Source of the DNA: Accumulibacter sp.
GTDB lineage: Bacteria; Pseudomonadota; Gammaproteobacteria; Burkholderiales; Rhodocyclaceae
Assembly: GCF_036625195.1 (NCBI RefSeq)
Contig: NZ_JAZKUG010000001.1
Location: 186,001 to 250,000, forward strand
Direction: 5' to 3'
DNA length: 64,000 nt
A model generated the notes under the pieces. That model did no database searches. It was not told where the DNA came from and saw only the letters and a list, made by a program, of their open reading frames with translations. The position numbers and the translations under genes were made by a program. Positions 11,259 through 19,658 of the stretch are shown piece after piece; the stretch's first letter is position 1; each line of letters starts with the position of its first letter.

Positions 11259-13127
11259 ATGCGCCAGACATTACGCCCCGCGTCGCCGTTTGTCACCCTG
11301 CCCGCCATCGGCTGCCTGCTCGCCGCCTGCCAGGGCTTGCCACCGCCGGCACCCGGCCCGGCGACGGGTATCGAGATCCATATCGCCCACATCAACGATC
11401 ACCACTCGAACCTGGAGCCGCAGCCGGACTTCGAGCTGCGGCTCGACGGCGTGCCGACACGCGTCGCCGCCGGTGGCTTTCCACGCCTGACGGCGCTCTT
11501 CAAGGCCAGCTCGGAGTTGCCGAACCTGCTGAAGATTCACGCCGGCGACGCCATGACCGGCACGCTCTACCACACGCTGTACAACGGCGAGGCCGACGCG
11601 GTGCTGATGAACACCGTCTGTTTCGACGTCTTCGAACTGGGCAACCATGAGTTTGACGAAGGTGATGCCGGACTGCGGCGCTTTCTCGACCACCTGCGTC
11701 AGGGACCGTGTCGGACCACCGTCCTCGCGGCCAATGTCGAGCCCGCGATCGGCTCGCCACTGGCGCCGACAGGCGCCAATGACTACCTGCAGCCCTACCT
11801 GCTGCGGCAGTTCGGCGATATCCGCGTCGGCATCATCGGCATCGAGGTGCGTGGCAAGACGATGAACTCCTCGCGCCCACTGCCGAGCACGCGCTTCCAC
11901 GACGAGGTCGAGACGGCGCAGAAGGTCATCGACCAGTTGCGCGCCATGGGCATCCGCCACATCATCCTCGTCACCCACCAGGGCTACGAGGCCGACCAGG
12001 CCATGGCGGCGCGGCTGAGCGAGGTCGATGTGATCATCGGCGGAGATTCGCACACGCTGCTCGGCGATTTTTCGGCGATCGGCATGGCTTCCGCCGCTGG
12101 CCCCTACCCGACGGTCGCCCGCAACCGCGATGGCGATCCGGTGTGCATCGGGCAGGCCTGGGAATACGCCAAGATTTTCGGCCTGATGCGGGTCCGTTTT
12201 GATGCGCACGGTGCGGTGGCAAGCTGCGGCGGCTCGCCGACGCTGCCGATCGGCGACGACTTCCGGCAGCAGGACGGCAGCGGCACCTTTGTCGCCGTCG
12301 ACGCGACGACGCGCGCCCATATCCTCGACGCACTGCGCGGCACGGATGCCCGCCCCGTCATTCCCGATCCTGTGGCGCAGGCGGAACTTCTCCGCTTCGC
12401 CAGCCGCCTCGACGAGATGAAGCGGCAGCGGATCGGCACCGCCACGGACCCGCTGTGCCTCGTGCGCGTCCCCGGTGAAACGACCAACCGCAGCGCTGGT
12501 GTCAGCGGCTGCGAGAACGCCAACCGGCTGGCGCGTGGCAGTGACATCGCGCAGGCAGTTGCCGAAGCCTATCGCCAGGCGAGCAGGCTTGCCGACATCG
12601 CCCTGCAGAATGGCGGCGGTATCCGCACGCCATTGCCGCGGGGCGAGGTCACCTATGGCACGGCCTACACCGTCCTGCCATACACCAACGTCCTGTACGA
12701 ACTGCAACTGACCGGTCGCCAGGTCACCGAGGTGCTCGAGGATGCGGTCGGCAACTACCTCGACCGCGGCGGCTCGGATGGCTCGCACCCTTACGCTGCC
12801 GGCCTGCGCTGGCACCTCGACCTGCGGCAGGCACGCGGCAGCCGCTTCACCCGCATCGAGGTGCGCGCCAGGGACCGTGATGACTGGCAGGCGCTCGACC
12901 CCGAGCGCACCTATACCGTCGTCACCAGCGACTACCTGGCAACCGGCGGCGATGGCTACGGCACGCTCGCCCGGATCAATCAGGCCGGCCGCAGTGTGAA
13001 CACCTATCTCAGCTACACGCAGACCTTCGTCGACTACCTGCAGGCACGCGGTACGGTGGAACGACCGCCGGCTGCCGAGTACAGCCACCAGCGCGTGATT
13101 GCGCGTGACGGTACGGTCCTGCCGTGA
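11259..13127 (+). CDS. Lipoprotein 5'-nucleotidase / UshA-family metallophosphoesterase
   Basis: 622 residues. The N-terminal LLAAC lipobox puts the lipidated Cys at residue 24, so the enzyme should be membrane-anchored outside the cytoplasm. The metallophosphatase domain shows HINDHHSNLEP, GNHEFDEGD, THQGYEAD and GGDSHT. The C-terminal 5'-nucleotidase domain has ALQNGGGIRTPLPRGEVTYG and SDYLATGGDGYG. It would hydrolyse nucleotides or UDP-sugars for salvage. The ATG at 11259 is the one that provides the signal sequence. Confidence 0.9.
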   Translation: MRQTLRPASPFVTLPAIGCLLAACQGLPPPAPGPATGIEIHIAHINDHHSNLEPQPDFELRLDGVPTRVAAGGFPRLTALFKASSELPNLLKIHAGDAMTGTLYHTLYNGEADAVLMNTVCFDVFELGNHEFDEGDAGLRRFLDHLRQGPCRTTVLAANVEPAIGSPLAPTGANDYLQPYLLRQFGDIRVGIIGIEVRGKTMNSSRPLPSTRFHDEVETAQKVIDQLRAMGIRHIILVTHQGYEADQAMAARLSEVDVIIGGDSHTLLGDFSAIGMASAAGPYPTVARNRDGDPVCIGQAWEYAKIFGLMRVRFDAHGAVASCGGSPTLPIGDDFRQQDGSGTFVAVDATTRAHILDALRGTDARPVIPDPVAQAELLRFASRLDEMKRQRIGTATDPLCLVRVPGETTNRSAGVSGCENANRLARGSDIAQAVAEAYRQASRLADIALQNGGGIRTPLPRGEVTYGTAYTVLPYTNVLYELQLTGRQVTEVLEDAVGNYLDRGGSDGSHPYAAGLRWHLDLRQARGSRFTRIEVRARDRDDWQALDPERTYTVVTSDYLATGGDGYGTLARINQAGRSVNTYLSYTQTFVDYLQARGTVERPPAAEYSHQRVIARDGTVLP

Positions 13128-13154
13128 GGCAACGGCAGCAGAGGGGACAGACCA

Positions 13155-14324
13155 CTACTTGCTGAGCAGACGCATGCCCCGCTCGAGACCGTCGAGCGTC
13201 AGCGGAAACATGCGGCCGCCGAGCAGATTGCGGATCAGCGCCGTCGACTGCCGGTACTGCCAGGAGTGCTCGGATTCCGGGTTGAGCCAGATGGTGTGCG
13301 GCCAGGTGTCGGCCAGACGGCGCAACCAGGCGGCACCCGGCTCGGCGTTGTTGAACTCGATGCTGCCGTTCGGCTGCAGCAGTTCGTAGGGGCTCATCGC
13401 CGCGTCGCCGACGAAGATCAGCTTGTAGTCGCTGCCGTACCGGTGCAGTAGGTCGTGCGTCGCGATGCGTTCGCTGTGCCGCCGGCGGTTGTCGCGCCAC
13501 AGGTGATCGTAGACACAGTTGTGGAAGTAGTAATGTTCGAGGTGTTTGAACTCGCTGCGGCAGGCGGAGAACAATTCCTCGCAGACGCGGATGTGATCAT
13601 CCATCGAGCCGCCGATGTCGAGGAGCAGCAGCACCTTGACGGCGTTGTGCCGCTCAGGCCGCAGCTTCAGGTCGAGCCAGCCGGCATTGCGCGCGGTGCC
13701 GGCGATCGTTCCTTCGAGGTCGAGTTCCTCGGCTGCGCCCTCGCGCGCGAAGCGGCGCAGGCGGCGCAGCGCGACCTTGATGTTGCGCGTGCCGAGTTCG
13801 ACGCTGTCATCGAGGTTGCGGTATTCACGCCGCTCCCAGACCTTGACCGCCGAGCGATTCTCGCTCCGGCCGCCCAGCCGGATGCCTTCCGGATGCGTGC
13901 CACCGTGGCCGAAGGGAGAACTGCCGCCGCTGCCGATCCACTTGCTGCCACCCGAATGGCGCTCCTTCTGTTCGGCCAGCCGCTGCCGGAAGGTCTCCAT
14001 CAGCTTCTCCCAGCCGAGCTTCTCGAGCCGCGCGCGCTCGGCGTCGCTGAGATGTTTCTTGACCGCCCGCCGCAGCCACTCCTCCGGGATCAGCACCTCC
14101 ATCCCGGGCAGCGCCTCGACGCCCCTGAAATACTCGCCGAAGGCCCGGTCGAACTTGTCGAAGTGGCTCTCGTCCTTGACCAGGACGGTGCGCGAGAGCA
14201 GATAGAAGTCGTCGATGCTGTGCTCGATGACGTGCTGCCGCAACGCATCGAGCAGCGTCAGGAACTCCTTGATCGATACCGGCAGGCGGCTCGCCTTGAG
14301 GTGCAGGAAGAAGTCGATCAGCAT
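13155..14324 (-). CDS. VWA domain CoxE-like protein
   Basis: 389 residues. A helical N-terminal half is followed by a Gly/Ser-rich linker (SGGSKWIGSGGSSPFGHGG) and a von Willebrand factor A domain from about residue 225. Its metal-binding site reads DIGGSM (Asp236-Ser240), a DxGxS variant of the canonical DxSxS that is common in CoxE-like proteins. It pairs with the MoxR-type AAA+ gene just upstream. Such pairs act in chaperone-like activation of metalloenzymes or complexes; the client is unknown here, as no obvious target enzyme adjoins. Confidence 0.87.
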   Translation of the reverse strand: MLIDFFLHLKASRLPVSIKEFLTLLDALRQHVIEHSIDDFYLLSRTVLVKDESHFDKFDRAFGEYFRGVEALPGMEVLIPEEWLRRAVKKHLSDAERARLEKLGWEKLMETFRQRLAEQKERHSGGSKWIGSGGSSPFGHGGTHPEGIRLGGRSENRSAVKVWERREYRNLDDSVELGTRNIKVALRRLRRFAREGAAEELDLEGTIAGTARNAGWLDLKLRPERHNAVKVLLLLDIGGSMDDHIRVCEELFSACRSEFKHLEHYYFHNCVYDHLWRDNRRRHSERIATHDLLHRYGSDYKLIFVGDAAMSPYELLQPNGSIEFNNAEPGAAWLRRLADTWPHTIWLNPESEHSWQYRQSTALIRNLLGGRMFPLTLDGLERGMRLLSK

Positions 14325-14380
14325 CGTCGGCGGTCGTCGGCGCCACTCACGACGCGGACGCGTGCGACCTCACGGTCGCC

Positions 14381-15223
14381 TCAGCGATTGTGGCGCGCCA
14401 TGAAAATCAGGCGCTCGAACAGGTGGACGTCCTGCTCGTTCTTCAGCAGGGCACCGTGCAGCGGCGGTATGGCGGCCTTCTGCTCCTTGCTGCGCAGCAC
14501 CTCGGGCGGAATGTCCTCGGCCAGCAGGAGCTTGAGCCAGTCGAGCAGTTCCGAGGTCGATGGCTTCTTCTTCAGGCCGGGAATCTCGCGCAGCTCGAAG
14601 AAGACCTCAAGCGCCTCGCGCAGCAACGCCGGCTTGAGGCCGGGAAAATGGACATCGACGATCGACTTCATCGTCTCCCGGTCGGGAAAGCGGATGTAGT
14701 GGAAGAAGCAGCGGCGGAGAAAAGCGTCGGGCAGTTCCTTCTCGTTGTTCGAGGTGATGACGACGACCGGCCGCTGCCGGGCGCGAACGGTCTGCCGCGT
14801 CTCATAGACGAAGAACTCCATCCGGTCGAGTTCGCGCAGCAGGTCATTGGGAAACTCGATGTCCGCCTTGTCGATCTCGTCGATCAGTACGACCGATGCC
14901 GTCTCGCACTCGAAGGCCTGCCACAGCACGCCCTTGACGATGTAGCTGCCGATGTCGGCGACCCTCGCCTCGCCGAGCTGCGAGTCGCGCAGGCGCGACA
15001 CCGCATCATACTCATAGAGGCCCTGCTGCGCCTTGGTGGTCGACTTGATGTGCCACTGGAAGAGCGGCAGGCCGAGCGCAGCCGCGACTTCCTCGGCGAG
15101 CATGGTCTTGCCGGTGCCCGGCTCACCCTTGATCAGCAGCGGCCGCTGCAGGGTGATGGCGGCATTCACCGCCAGGTTGAGGTCATGGGTCGTGACGTAA
15201 CTGGTTGATCCGGAGAAGCGCAT
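14381..15223 (-). CDS. MoxR-family AAA+ ATPase
   Basis: 280 residues. Walker A is GEPGTGKT at 33-40 and Walker B is VVLIDEIDKAD starting at 111. Sensor 1 is ITSNNEKELPDAFLRRC and the C-terminal lid ends MARHNR. It has the short MoxR/CoxD form. The gene lies 56 bases upstream of the VWA gene on the same strand and should be cotranscribed. The ATG at 15223 starts the typical MRFSGSTSYVTTHDLN sequence. Confidence 0.92.
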   Translation of the reverse strand: MRFSGSTSYVTTHDLNLAVNAAITLQRPLLIKGEPGTGKTMLAEEVAAALGLPLFQWHIKSTTKAQQGLYEYDAVSRLRDSQLGEARVADIGSYIVKGVLWQAFECETASVVLIDEIDKADIEFPNDLLRELDRMEFFVYETRQTVRARQRPVVVITSNNEKELPDAFLRRCFFHYIRFPDRETMKSIVDVHFPGLKPALLREALEVFFELREIPGLKKKPSTSELLDWLKLLLAEDIPPEVLRSKEQKAAIPPLHGALLKNEQDVHLFERLIFMARHNR

Positions 15224-15409
15224 GGTGAAAATCCCTCGGCAAGTACCACCGATTGTACCCGCAATCACGCGGCACGTTCAGTGCCCACTGCGACCGCCGT
15301 GCGCCGCCGGGGTGCCGCTCAGGTGAAGGTGGCGCGTTGCACGTCCTCGCGATCGCCGTTCGCAACCATTGCCCGGATCCGAGGCGGATGCGCCGACTGC
15401 AACTCTGGA

Positions 15410-15991
15410 TCATGAAGCTCCTGGCACCTCCATCGGGATGGTGGCCAGCCACTGCGGCGCTCCGGTCCCGTTGATCCGAAAGATACTGCCGCCCCCAGCC
15501 GGGGGCGTTGCCGGGGTGAAGGCATTCACCACGACTTGATGGGTGACCAGGATCACCGGCGGGCCATCGACGGGTAACCTGGCGAGGAAAGCCCGCAAGC
15601 CGTCGAGAATCGCTTGCCTGTCGTCCGGCCTCTCGAAAAACGAATTCAGTGCGGGCATGGGCTCTACGCGGCCAAGGTCGAGCAGGCGGGCCGTTTCGAG
15701 CGCGCGGCACCACTGGCTTGCGAAGACGCTCGCTTTCGCCACGCCGGCCGCACGCAGACGCTCTCCGAGCCGTCGCGCCTGAGCCCGGCCACTGGCATCG
15801 AGATTGCGCTGTGTGGAACAATCACCGATGACGAAATTCGGCGGGTCGCCGATCCCCGGCGCGTGGGCATGCCGGAGCATCAGCACCCGACCTGGCTTGG
15901 CCAGTTCGCCAAGCGGCAAGGACGGCTCATCGGCGCCCGCCGGCACGACGGAGGACATGAGCACAAGAGACAGAATGAACCGTTTGAACAT
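15410..15991 (-). CDS. Secreted histidine phosphatase superfamily protein
   Basis: 193 residues with a signal peptide (MFKRFILSLVLMSSVVPAGA). The catalytic RHG-type motif appears as LMLRHAHAPG, followed by NLDASGRAQARRLGERLRAAGV, then FASQWCRALETARLL, and the second histidine in VILVTHQVVVNAF. All catalytic residues of the branch are present. It is probably a periplasmic phosphatase; the substrate is unknown. AAGGA precedes the ATG. It lies 13 bases downstream of the truncated CIA30 frame on the same strand. Confidence 0.85.
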   Translation of the reverse strand: MFKRFILSLVLMSSVVPAGADEPSLPLGELAKPGRVLMLRHAHAPGIGDPPNFVIGDCSTQRNLDASGRAQARRLGERLRAAGVAKASVFASQWCRALETARLLDLGRVEPMPALNSFFERPDDRQAILDGLRAFLARLPVDGPPVILVTHQVVVNAFTPATPPAGGGSIFRINGTGAPQWLATIPMEVPGAS

Positions 15992-16004
15992 CGTCGTGCT
16001 TCCT

Positions 16005-16364
16005 TCAGCAAACCAGTTCGATTGTCCGCAGATCGAGCTTGAACGGACCCCACTGTCGATCGGCGATCAGCAGACCGACCTGTCGTGCGCGTGAGGGGTC
16101 AGGCGGTGACAGATGGTCGAGGACGCGGCCGTGCCAGGTCGGGACAAAATCGGCTGCGGCCAGTCGCAGTATCGTCCATTCGCCGGCAGGTGGCTGCAAT
16201 GACCCGTGCAAACCTGGAGCAGCGTCCGCCAGGAGTGGCCGAGGTGTTTGCATCTGGTCTGCTTCGCTCATCGCCGACGATGTGGTCTCGACTCCCATCC
16301 GACTCGACAGAAGCCCGGCACACTGGGCATGCAATCCATCGCCACGAGGGCTGCTAACGGCCAT
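16005..16364 (-). pseudogene. Truncated CIA30-family protein (C-terminal half only)
   Basis: The frame encodes 119 residues. Only the last 60 or so match the end of the CIA30 (complex I intermediate-associated protein 30-like) domain: PAGEWTILRLAAADFVPTWHGRV, then PDPSRARQVGLLIADRQWGPFKLDLRTIE. The N-terminal half of the domain, normally beginning with a WRVVNDGVMGG-like segment, is absent. It is not present in another frame, because the upstream DNA is occupied by another gene. The frame overlaps the preceding membrane-protein gene by 11 bases. I read this as a deletion remnant; a functional short form cannot be excluded. Confidence 0.6.
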
Positions 16365-16698
16365 CCGACAAATCCGGGCTTTCCGAATCGTCGACGGGAT
16401 AAGCGTCCGCCACGTAAGCCGGACCTTTCATCACCATGACGATGAACGCGGCAATCGCGACCGTCAGCACCACCGTCCCGTGCAGGACCAGAAGACTGAT
16501 CGCCACAATGTCGACCGTCTGGATACGAGTGCTGGCCTCCACCGCATCCCCGGCGGCGAAGAAGATCCTCGCGGCGAGCGACGGCAGGGCCAGAAGCAGC
16601 GTGCCGAAGACCAGCGCGCGGGGCAACAGCCGCAGTACATCGCGCTCTCGCCCAGCCGGCGTCTGCACGAATCCCGGAAGTCTGTTGAAGGCGTTCAT
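16354..16698 (-). CDS. Small membrane protein with two transmembrane segments
   Basis: 114 residues. Two hydrophobic segments lie at LVFGTLLLALPSLAARIFFAAG and VAISLLVLHGTVVLTVAIAAFIV, followed by a polar tail with KGPAYVADAYPVDD. Similar small proteins occur in SDR/CIA30/DUF3429 clusters, which often sit near photolyase genes. No function is established. The start MNAFNRLPG was chosen over an upstream ATG because of its typical N-terminus. Confidence 0.6.
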   Translation of the reverse strand: MNAFNRLPGFVQTPAGRERDVLRLLPRALVFGTLLLALPSLAARIFFAAGDAVEASTRIQTVDIVAISLLVLHGTVVLTVAIAAFIVMVMKGPAYVADAYPVDDSESPDLSDGR

Positions 16699-16730
16699 CG
16701 GATCCCTCTTGTTCGACGGCTGTTGAAAGA

Positions 16731-16910
16731 TCACGCGGCTTCAGCGAACGCCCCTGCGATCAGGCGAAGGAAGGCCGCGGTAGTCAGCCGGAAGCGCAAC
16801 GGCAGATACCAGGCCGGGAAGTGGCTGGCGGCGATCAGAAACGGCAGCAGCCCGCCGTAACCGAGCCAGGCAACACTGCGCGGAAGGGGAGCGGGCCGAG
16901 GTTGCTCCAT
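16731..16910 (-). pseudogene. DUF3429 remnant with apparent in-frame internal deletion
   Basis: This short frame of 59 residues begins 6 bases after the SDR stop. Its first 25 residues (RSVAWLGYGGLLPFLIAAS) look like the start of a DUF3429 membrane protein. The next part (FPAWYLPLRFRLTTAAFLRL) looks like the C-terminal end of that family. The middle helices, about 90 residues including the usual LSFLGAVHWG-type region, are missing. An in-frame deletion explains this best. The family assignment rests on pattern memory, not a search. Confidence 0.5.
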
Positions 16911-16916
16911 GCCGCC

Positions 16917-17657
16917 TTACCTGACCAGTGGCCGAATGGTGGAGAAGCTGGCGTCCAGAGACCACACCTGGCCGGTCACCCGCGCTGCCTTGTCCGAGAG
17001 CAGCCAGACCATCAGTTCGGCCAGTTCGTCAGCGGAACCGATTCCCGGCAAGGGGTACTGCCGAGCCGCCGCGTCGCGACCCAGCGCGCTGCCCAGAATG
17101 GCGGTCGCGGCGGGTGTGTCCATGATGCCGGGGGCGATGGCGTTGATGCGGATGCCATTGCCCGCATAGGTCGCCGCCGCGCTGCGTACCAGACCTTCGA
17201 CGCCGGCCTTCGTGGCCGCTACCGCCTCATGATTGGGAGTGCCGATGCGGGCAGCAGCGGACGAGACCGGCACCGCTGACCCGGGAGACCTGGCGTCGCG
17301 CAAGGCGCCGACGAAAGCCGCCAGCGTATGGAAGGCACTGATCAGGTTGGCGTTGAGGCAGGCAGCGAAGTCGTCCTCGGCCTGCCGATGCAACGCGCCC
17401 AGGCGAATGTTGCCGACGCAGTGCGCGAATGCCGTGGGCAGCATCCGATGTGCCTTGGCCACTTCGAGAATGTGGCGCGATCCGACCACGCTGGAGCAGT
17501 CAGCGACCACCTGAAGATGGTTGTCGCCGAAGGTGCCGGCCAGGCGCTCGCCATTCCGGCTGGTCACGATCAGTCGCCAGCCTGCCTCAACCAGCTTGGC
17601 CGCCACCGCTTGACCCACGCCGCCTGCCGCTCCCGTGACCAAGGCTATTTTTCCCAT
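16917..17657 (-). CDS. Short-chain dehydrogenase/reductase
   Basis: 246 residues of the classical SDR type. The NAD(P)-binding motif TGAAGGVGQ is at the N-terminus. The catalytic region reads VSSAAARIGTPNHEAVAATKAGVEG. The Tyr of the usual YxxxK is replaced by His or Glu (NHEAVAATKAG), and the Lys is present. The lost tyrosine would impair normal dehydrogenase activity, as in some divergent SDRs of this gene neighbourhood. A GTG directly upstream of the ATG is an alternative start; GGAG lies 5 bases before the ATG. Confidence 0.82.
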   Translation of the reverse strand: MGKIALVTGAAGGVGQAVAAKLVEAGWRLIVTSRNGERLAGTFGDNHLQVVADCSSVVGSRHILEVAKAHRMLPTAFAHCVGNIRLGALHRQAEDDFAACLNANLISAFHTLAAFVGALRDARSPGSAVPVSSAAARIGTPNHEAVAATKAGVEGLVRSAAATYAGNGIRINAIAPGIMDTPAATAILGSALGRDAAARQYPLPGIGSADELAELMVWLLSDKAARVTGQVWSLDASFSTIRPLVR

Positions 17658-17859
17658 CACATCTCCGCGTCAGTCCTTTCTCTGCCCAGCAGGCTCCTGG
17701 TCTTGCCGAAGCTCCAGACGCGTCGATGCCCCAGGAAGTATCAGACACAATGTCGTGGACAACTCTGCCGCAAAACGTTCAATTGAATCGACGTCATTGC
17801 ACAATCCAGGCAATGCCGTTCCGGTTGTCCATGACACAACTTCGGTGGCCATGAAGAGC

Positions 17860-17946
17860 ATGAATACGACTCCGCATGTTGCACTGATCGGCGGCAGCAT
17901 CGCTGGCCTGTCCTGTGCCACGCTACTGCAGCACGCTGGCATCTCC
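17860..17946 (+). pseudogene. Fragment of FAD-dependent oxidoreductase N-terminus
   Basis: The frame encodes MNTTPHVALIGGSIAGLS followed by CATLLQHAGIS. This is a dinucleotide-binding GxGxxG-type Rossmann start (here GGSIAGLS), as in FAD-dependent monooxygenases. After about 29 residues the similarity stops and unrelated sequence follows. The gene was truncated, probably by the event that brought in the adjacent transposase fragment. Confidence 0.55.
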
Positions 17947-17966
17947 TGGTACGACGGGAACTCGCT

Positions 17967-18113
17967 GGGACGAAACTCAAATTCGGCCTGTCCAATGCCA
18001 AGCCCAGGGCTTGGTTGCGCCCCTTGGCGGAAGTGCAGGGAGCGCACCGTTTCGCCGAGCAGTCCCTCCGGGAGGCCAAGAGCGAATCGCCAATCGTGAG
18101 ACGGCTGAGCTGA
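17967..18113 (+). pseudogene. Transposase C-terminal fragment (IS701/DDE_5-like)
   Basis: This frame reads GTKLKFGLSNAKPRAWLRPL, then AEVQGAHRFAEQSLREAKSE, and stops at 18113. The pattern KFGLSNA...LAEVQG.HRFxExSLxExKSE resembles the C-terminal catalytic Glu region of DDE_5/IS701-like transposases. No start, no other catalytic motif and no terminal repeats were found, so it is a relic. Confidence 0.5.
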
Positions 18114-18339
18114 TCTCTTGCCGCGGCTTGGTGGAGATCATGCGCCAAGGACGGCTGCCCACCAAGATCGTCACCGACGAAGAGCCCGCGGAATCCATCG
18201 TCAACAGGCATCGACGGCGGTGCCAAGCCATGGACTACGCCTATAGAAAGCCAGCCGCCATGCTCTCGGCATTAGAGCGAAAGGCAATCTGACAAAGTAG
18301 GACTACTTCGGCGCGGAGCCTTCTAGTTCAACGAAATAT

Positions 18340-18404
18340 TTACACTATCTTTATATCTTTTTTTGGATTCTTTTACACCATCTTTATATATGTTTTTGGA
18401 TACT
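18340..18404. repeat. Tandem direct repeat, two AT-rich 32-bp copies
   Basis: Copies at 18340-18371 and 18373-18404 match at 28 of 32 positions with a 33-bp period. Both contain ATCTTTATAT followed by a T-run and TTTGGAT. They lie about 110 bases upstream of the broken trkA in an unusually AT-rich patch. Confidence 0.8.
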
Positions 18405-18513
18405 GAATGGGTTCGGCCTTATGGATCCTTAGCGTGTCATCGTTGAAATATCAGACTGCAACTGTCAGGCATGGTCAAATTGACTTTATAACGACCCTGT
18501 CCGGAATCAGGGC

Positions 18514-19658
18514 ATGAAAATCCTGATTCTCGGTGCAGGCCAGGTTGGGGCAAGCGTCGCGGAGGCGCTATCATCCGAAGCCAACGACATCACCATCATC
18601 GACCAAGATCGCGAAGCCTTGGTGAATCTGGCCGACCGCTTTGACGTTCGCACGCTCGCTGGGAATGCCGCCTATCCGTCCGTGCTGCGTGATGCCGGCA
18701 TCGAAGATGCGGAAATGCTAGTGGCCGTCACTCAGTCAGATCAAACCAATCTGGTGGCCTGCAAGATTGCCCGCAATCTCTTTCATGTGCCGACGCGACT
18801 TGCCCGGCTCCGGTCTCCGGACTTTCTCAGTGATGAACTGCTGTCGGACAACAACTTTGCCGTCGATTACGCGATCTGCCCGGAACAGGACATCACCGAC
18901 TACATCATCAAGCTGATCGAGTTTCCCGAGGCATTGCAGGTTCTGGAGGAAACATCGGCGCTCGAGTGGCGGCCACATTGGAAGGAAAGTACCAGGTCAA
19001 ACTACTCGAAACAAATCCGGAGCGAGCCAGACAGGTTGCCGCGCGGCTTTCAAACGCCATCGTTTTGCGTGGCGAGGCGACCGACGAAGCGCTTTTGACC
19101 CACGAAAGCATCGACGAGATCGACATGTATCTGGCGTTGACCAATGATGATGAAGACAACATCATGGCGGCATCCCTCGCCAAGCGGTTGGGATGCAAGC
19201 GGGTATTGGCGCTGATCAACCGCCGAGCTTACGCAGAAATGGTGCAGGGTGGCCCCATCGACATCGGCATTTCACCCGCGCAGATTTCCATCGGATCCTT
19301 GCTGACCCATGTCCGGCGCGGGGATGTGGCAAAAGTCCATAGTCTGCGCCGCGGCGCGGCGGAGGCGCTAGAACTGGTCGCGAATGGCGATCGGGACACG
19401 TCCAAGGTGGTTGGGAGGCGTATCGAAGAATTGCCCAAGATCGCGGGGGTGCATATCGGCGCGATCGTTCGCCGTGTCAAGGAGGCTGATGTCACTCAGC
19501 ATGAAGGCTTCCTTGTCGACGAGGTGCGCAACCAGGTCATCATTCCGCATCACGATACCGTGATTGAAGCGAACGACCATGTGATCGTTTTCTGCATGCG
19601 CAAGCGGCAGGTAACGGAAGTCGAGAAGTTGTTCCAAGTCTCGGCAGGGTTTCTCTGA
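18514..19658 (+). pseudogene. trkA: trkA, internal deletion with frame change
   Basis: TrkA is the cytoplasmic NAD-binding regulator of the Trk potassium uptake system, normally about 458 residues with two RCK units. The first frame (MKILILGAGQVGASVAEALS...EFPEALQVLEE) matches unit 1 up to roughly residue 145. The second frame resumes at about 18954 (IGARVAATLEGKYQVKLLE) inside the Rossmann core of unit 2 and runs normally to EVEKLFQVSAGFL. Roughly 85-95 codons between them, the first RCK_C domain and the start of unit 2, are missing, and the two parts are in different frames. It overlaps the trkH start by one base (TGATG). Confidence 0.85.

Larger units (their letters stand above)
17658..18513. 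other. Gene-debris region between SDR and trkA
   Basis: This 856-base stretch lacks an intact gene. It holds a flavoprotein N-terminal fragment, a transposase fragment and a tandem 32-bp AT-rich repeat, listed separately. It also holds a near-perfect inverted pair of 13-mers (17751-17763 and 17824-17836, 12 of 13 matching) between the SDR and the flavoprotein fragment. The GC content falls visibly from about 18300 onward. Confidence 0.6.

Noticed and set aside
11271..13088. A 605-codon minus-strand frame opposite the 5'-nucleotidase gene
   Set aside because: Same antisense shadow effect in GC-rich DNA; the plus-strand product has all metallophosphatase motifs.
17751..17836. Inverted 13-mer pair (12 of 13) upstream of the SDR gene as an operator
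   Set aside because: The arms are 60 bases apart and no regulator gene of a matching family is nearby; recorded only in the debris-region note.
18480..18516. TTGACT and TATAAC boxes before trkA
   Set aside because: They are not spaced as a -35/-10 pair, and no alternative partner box fits well.
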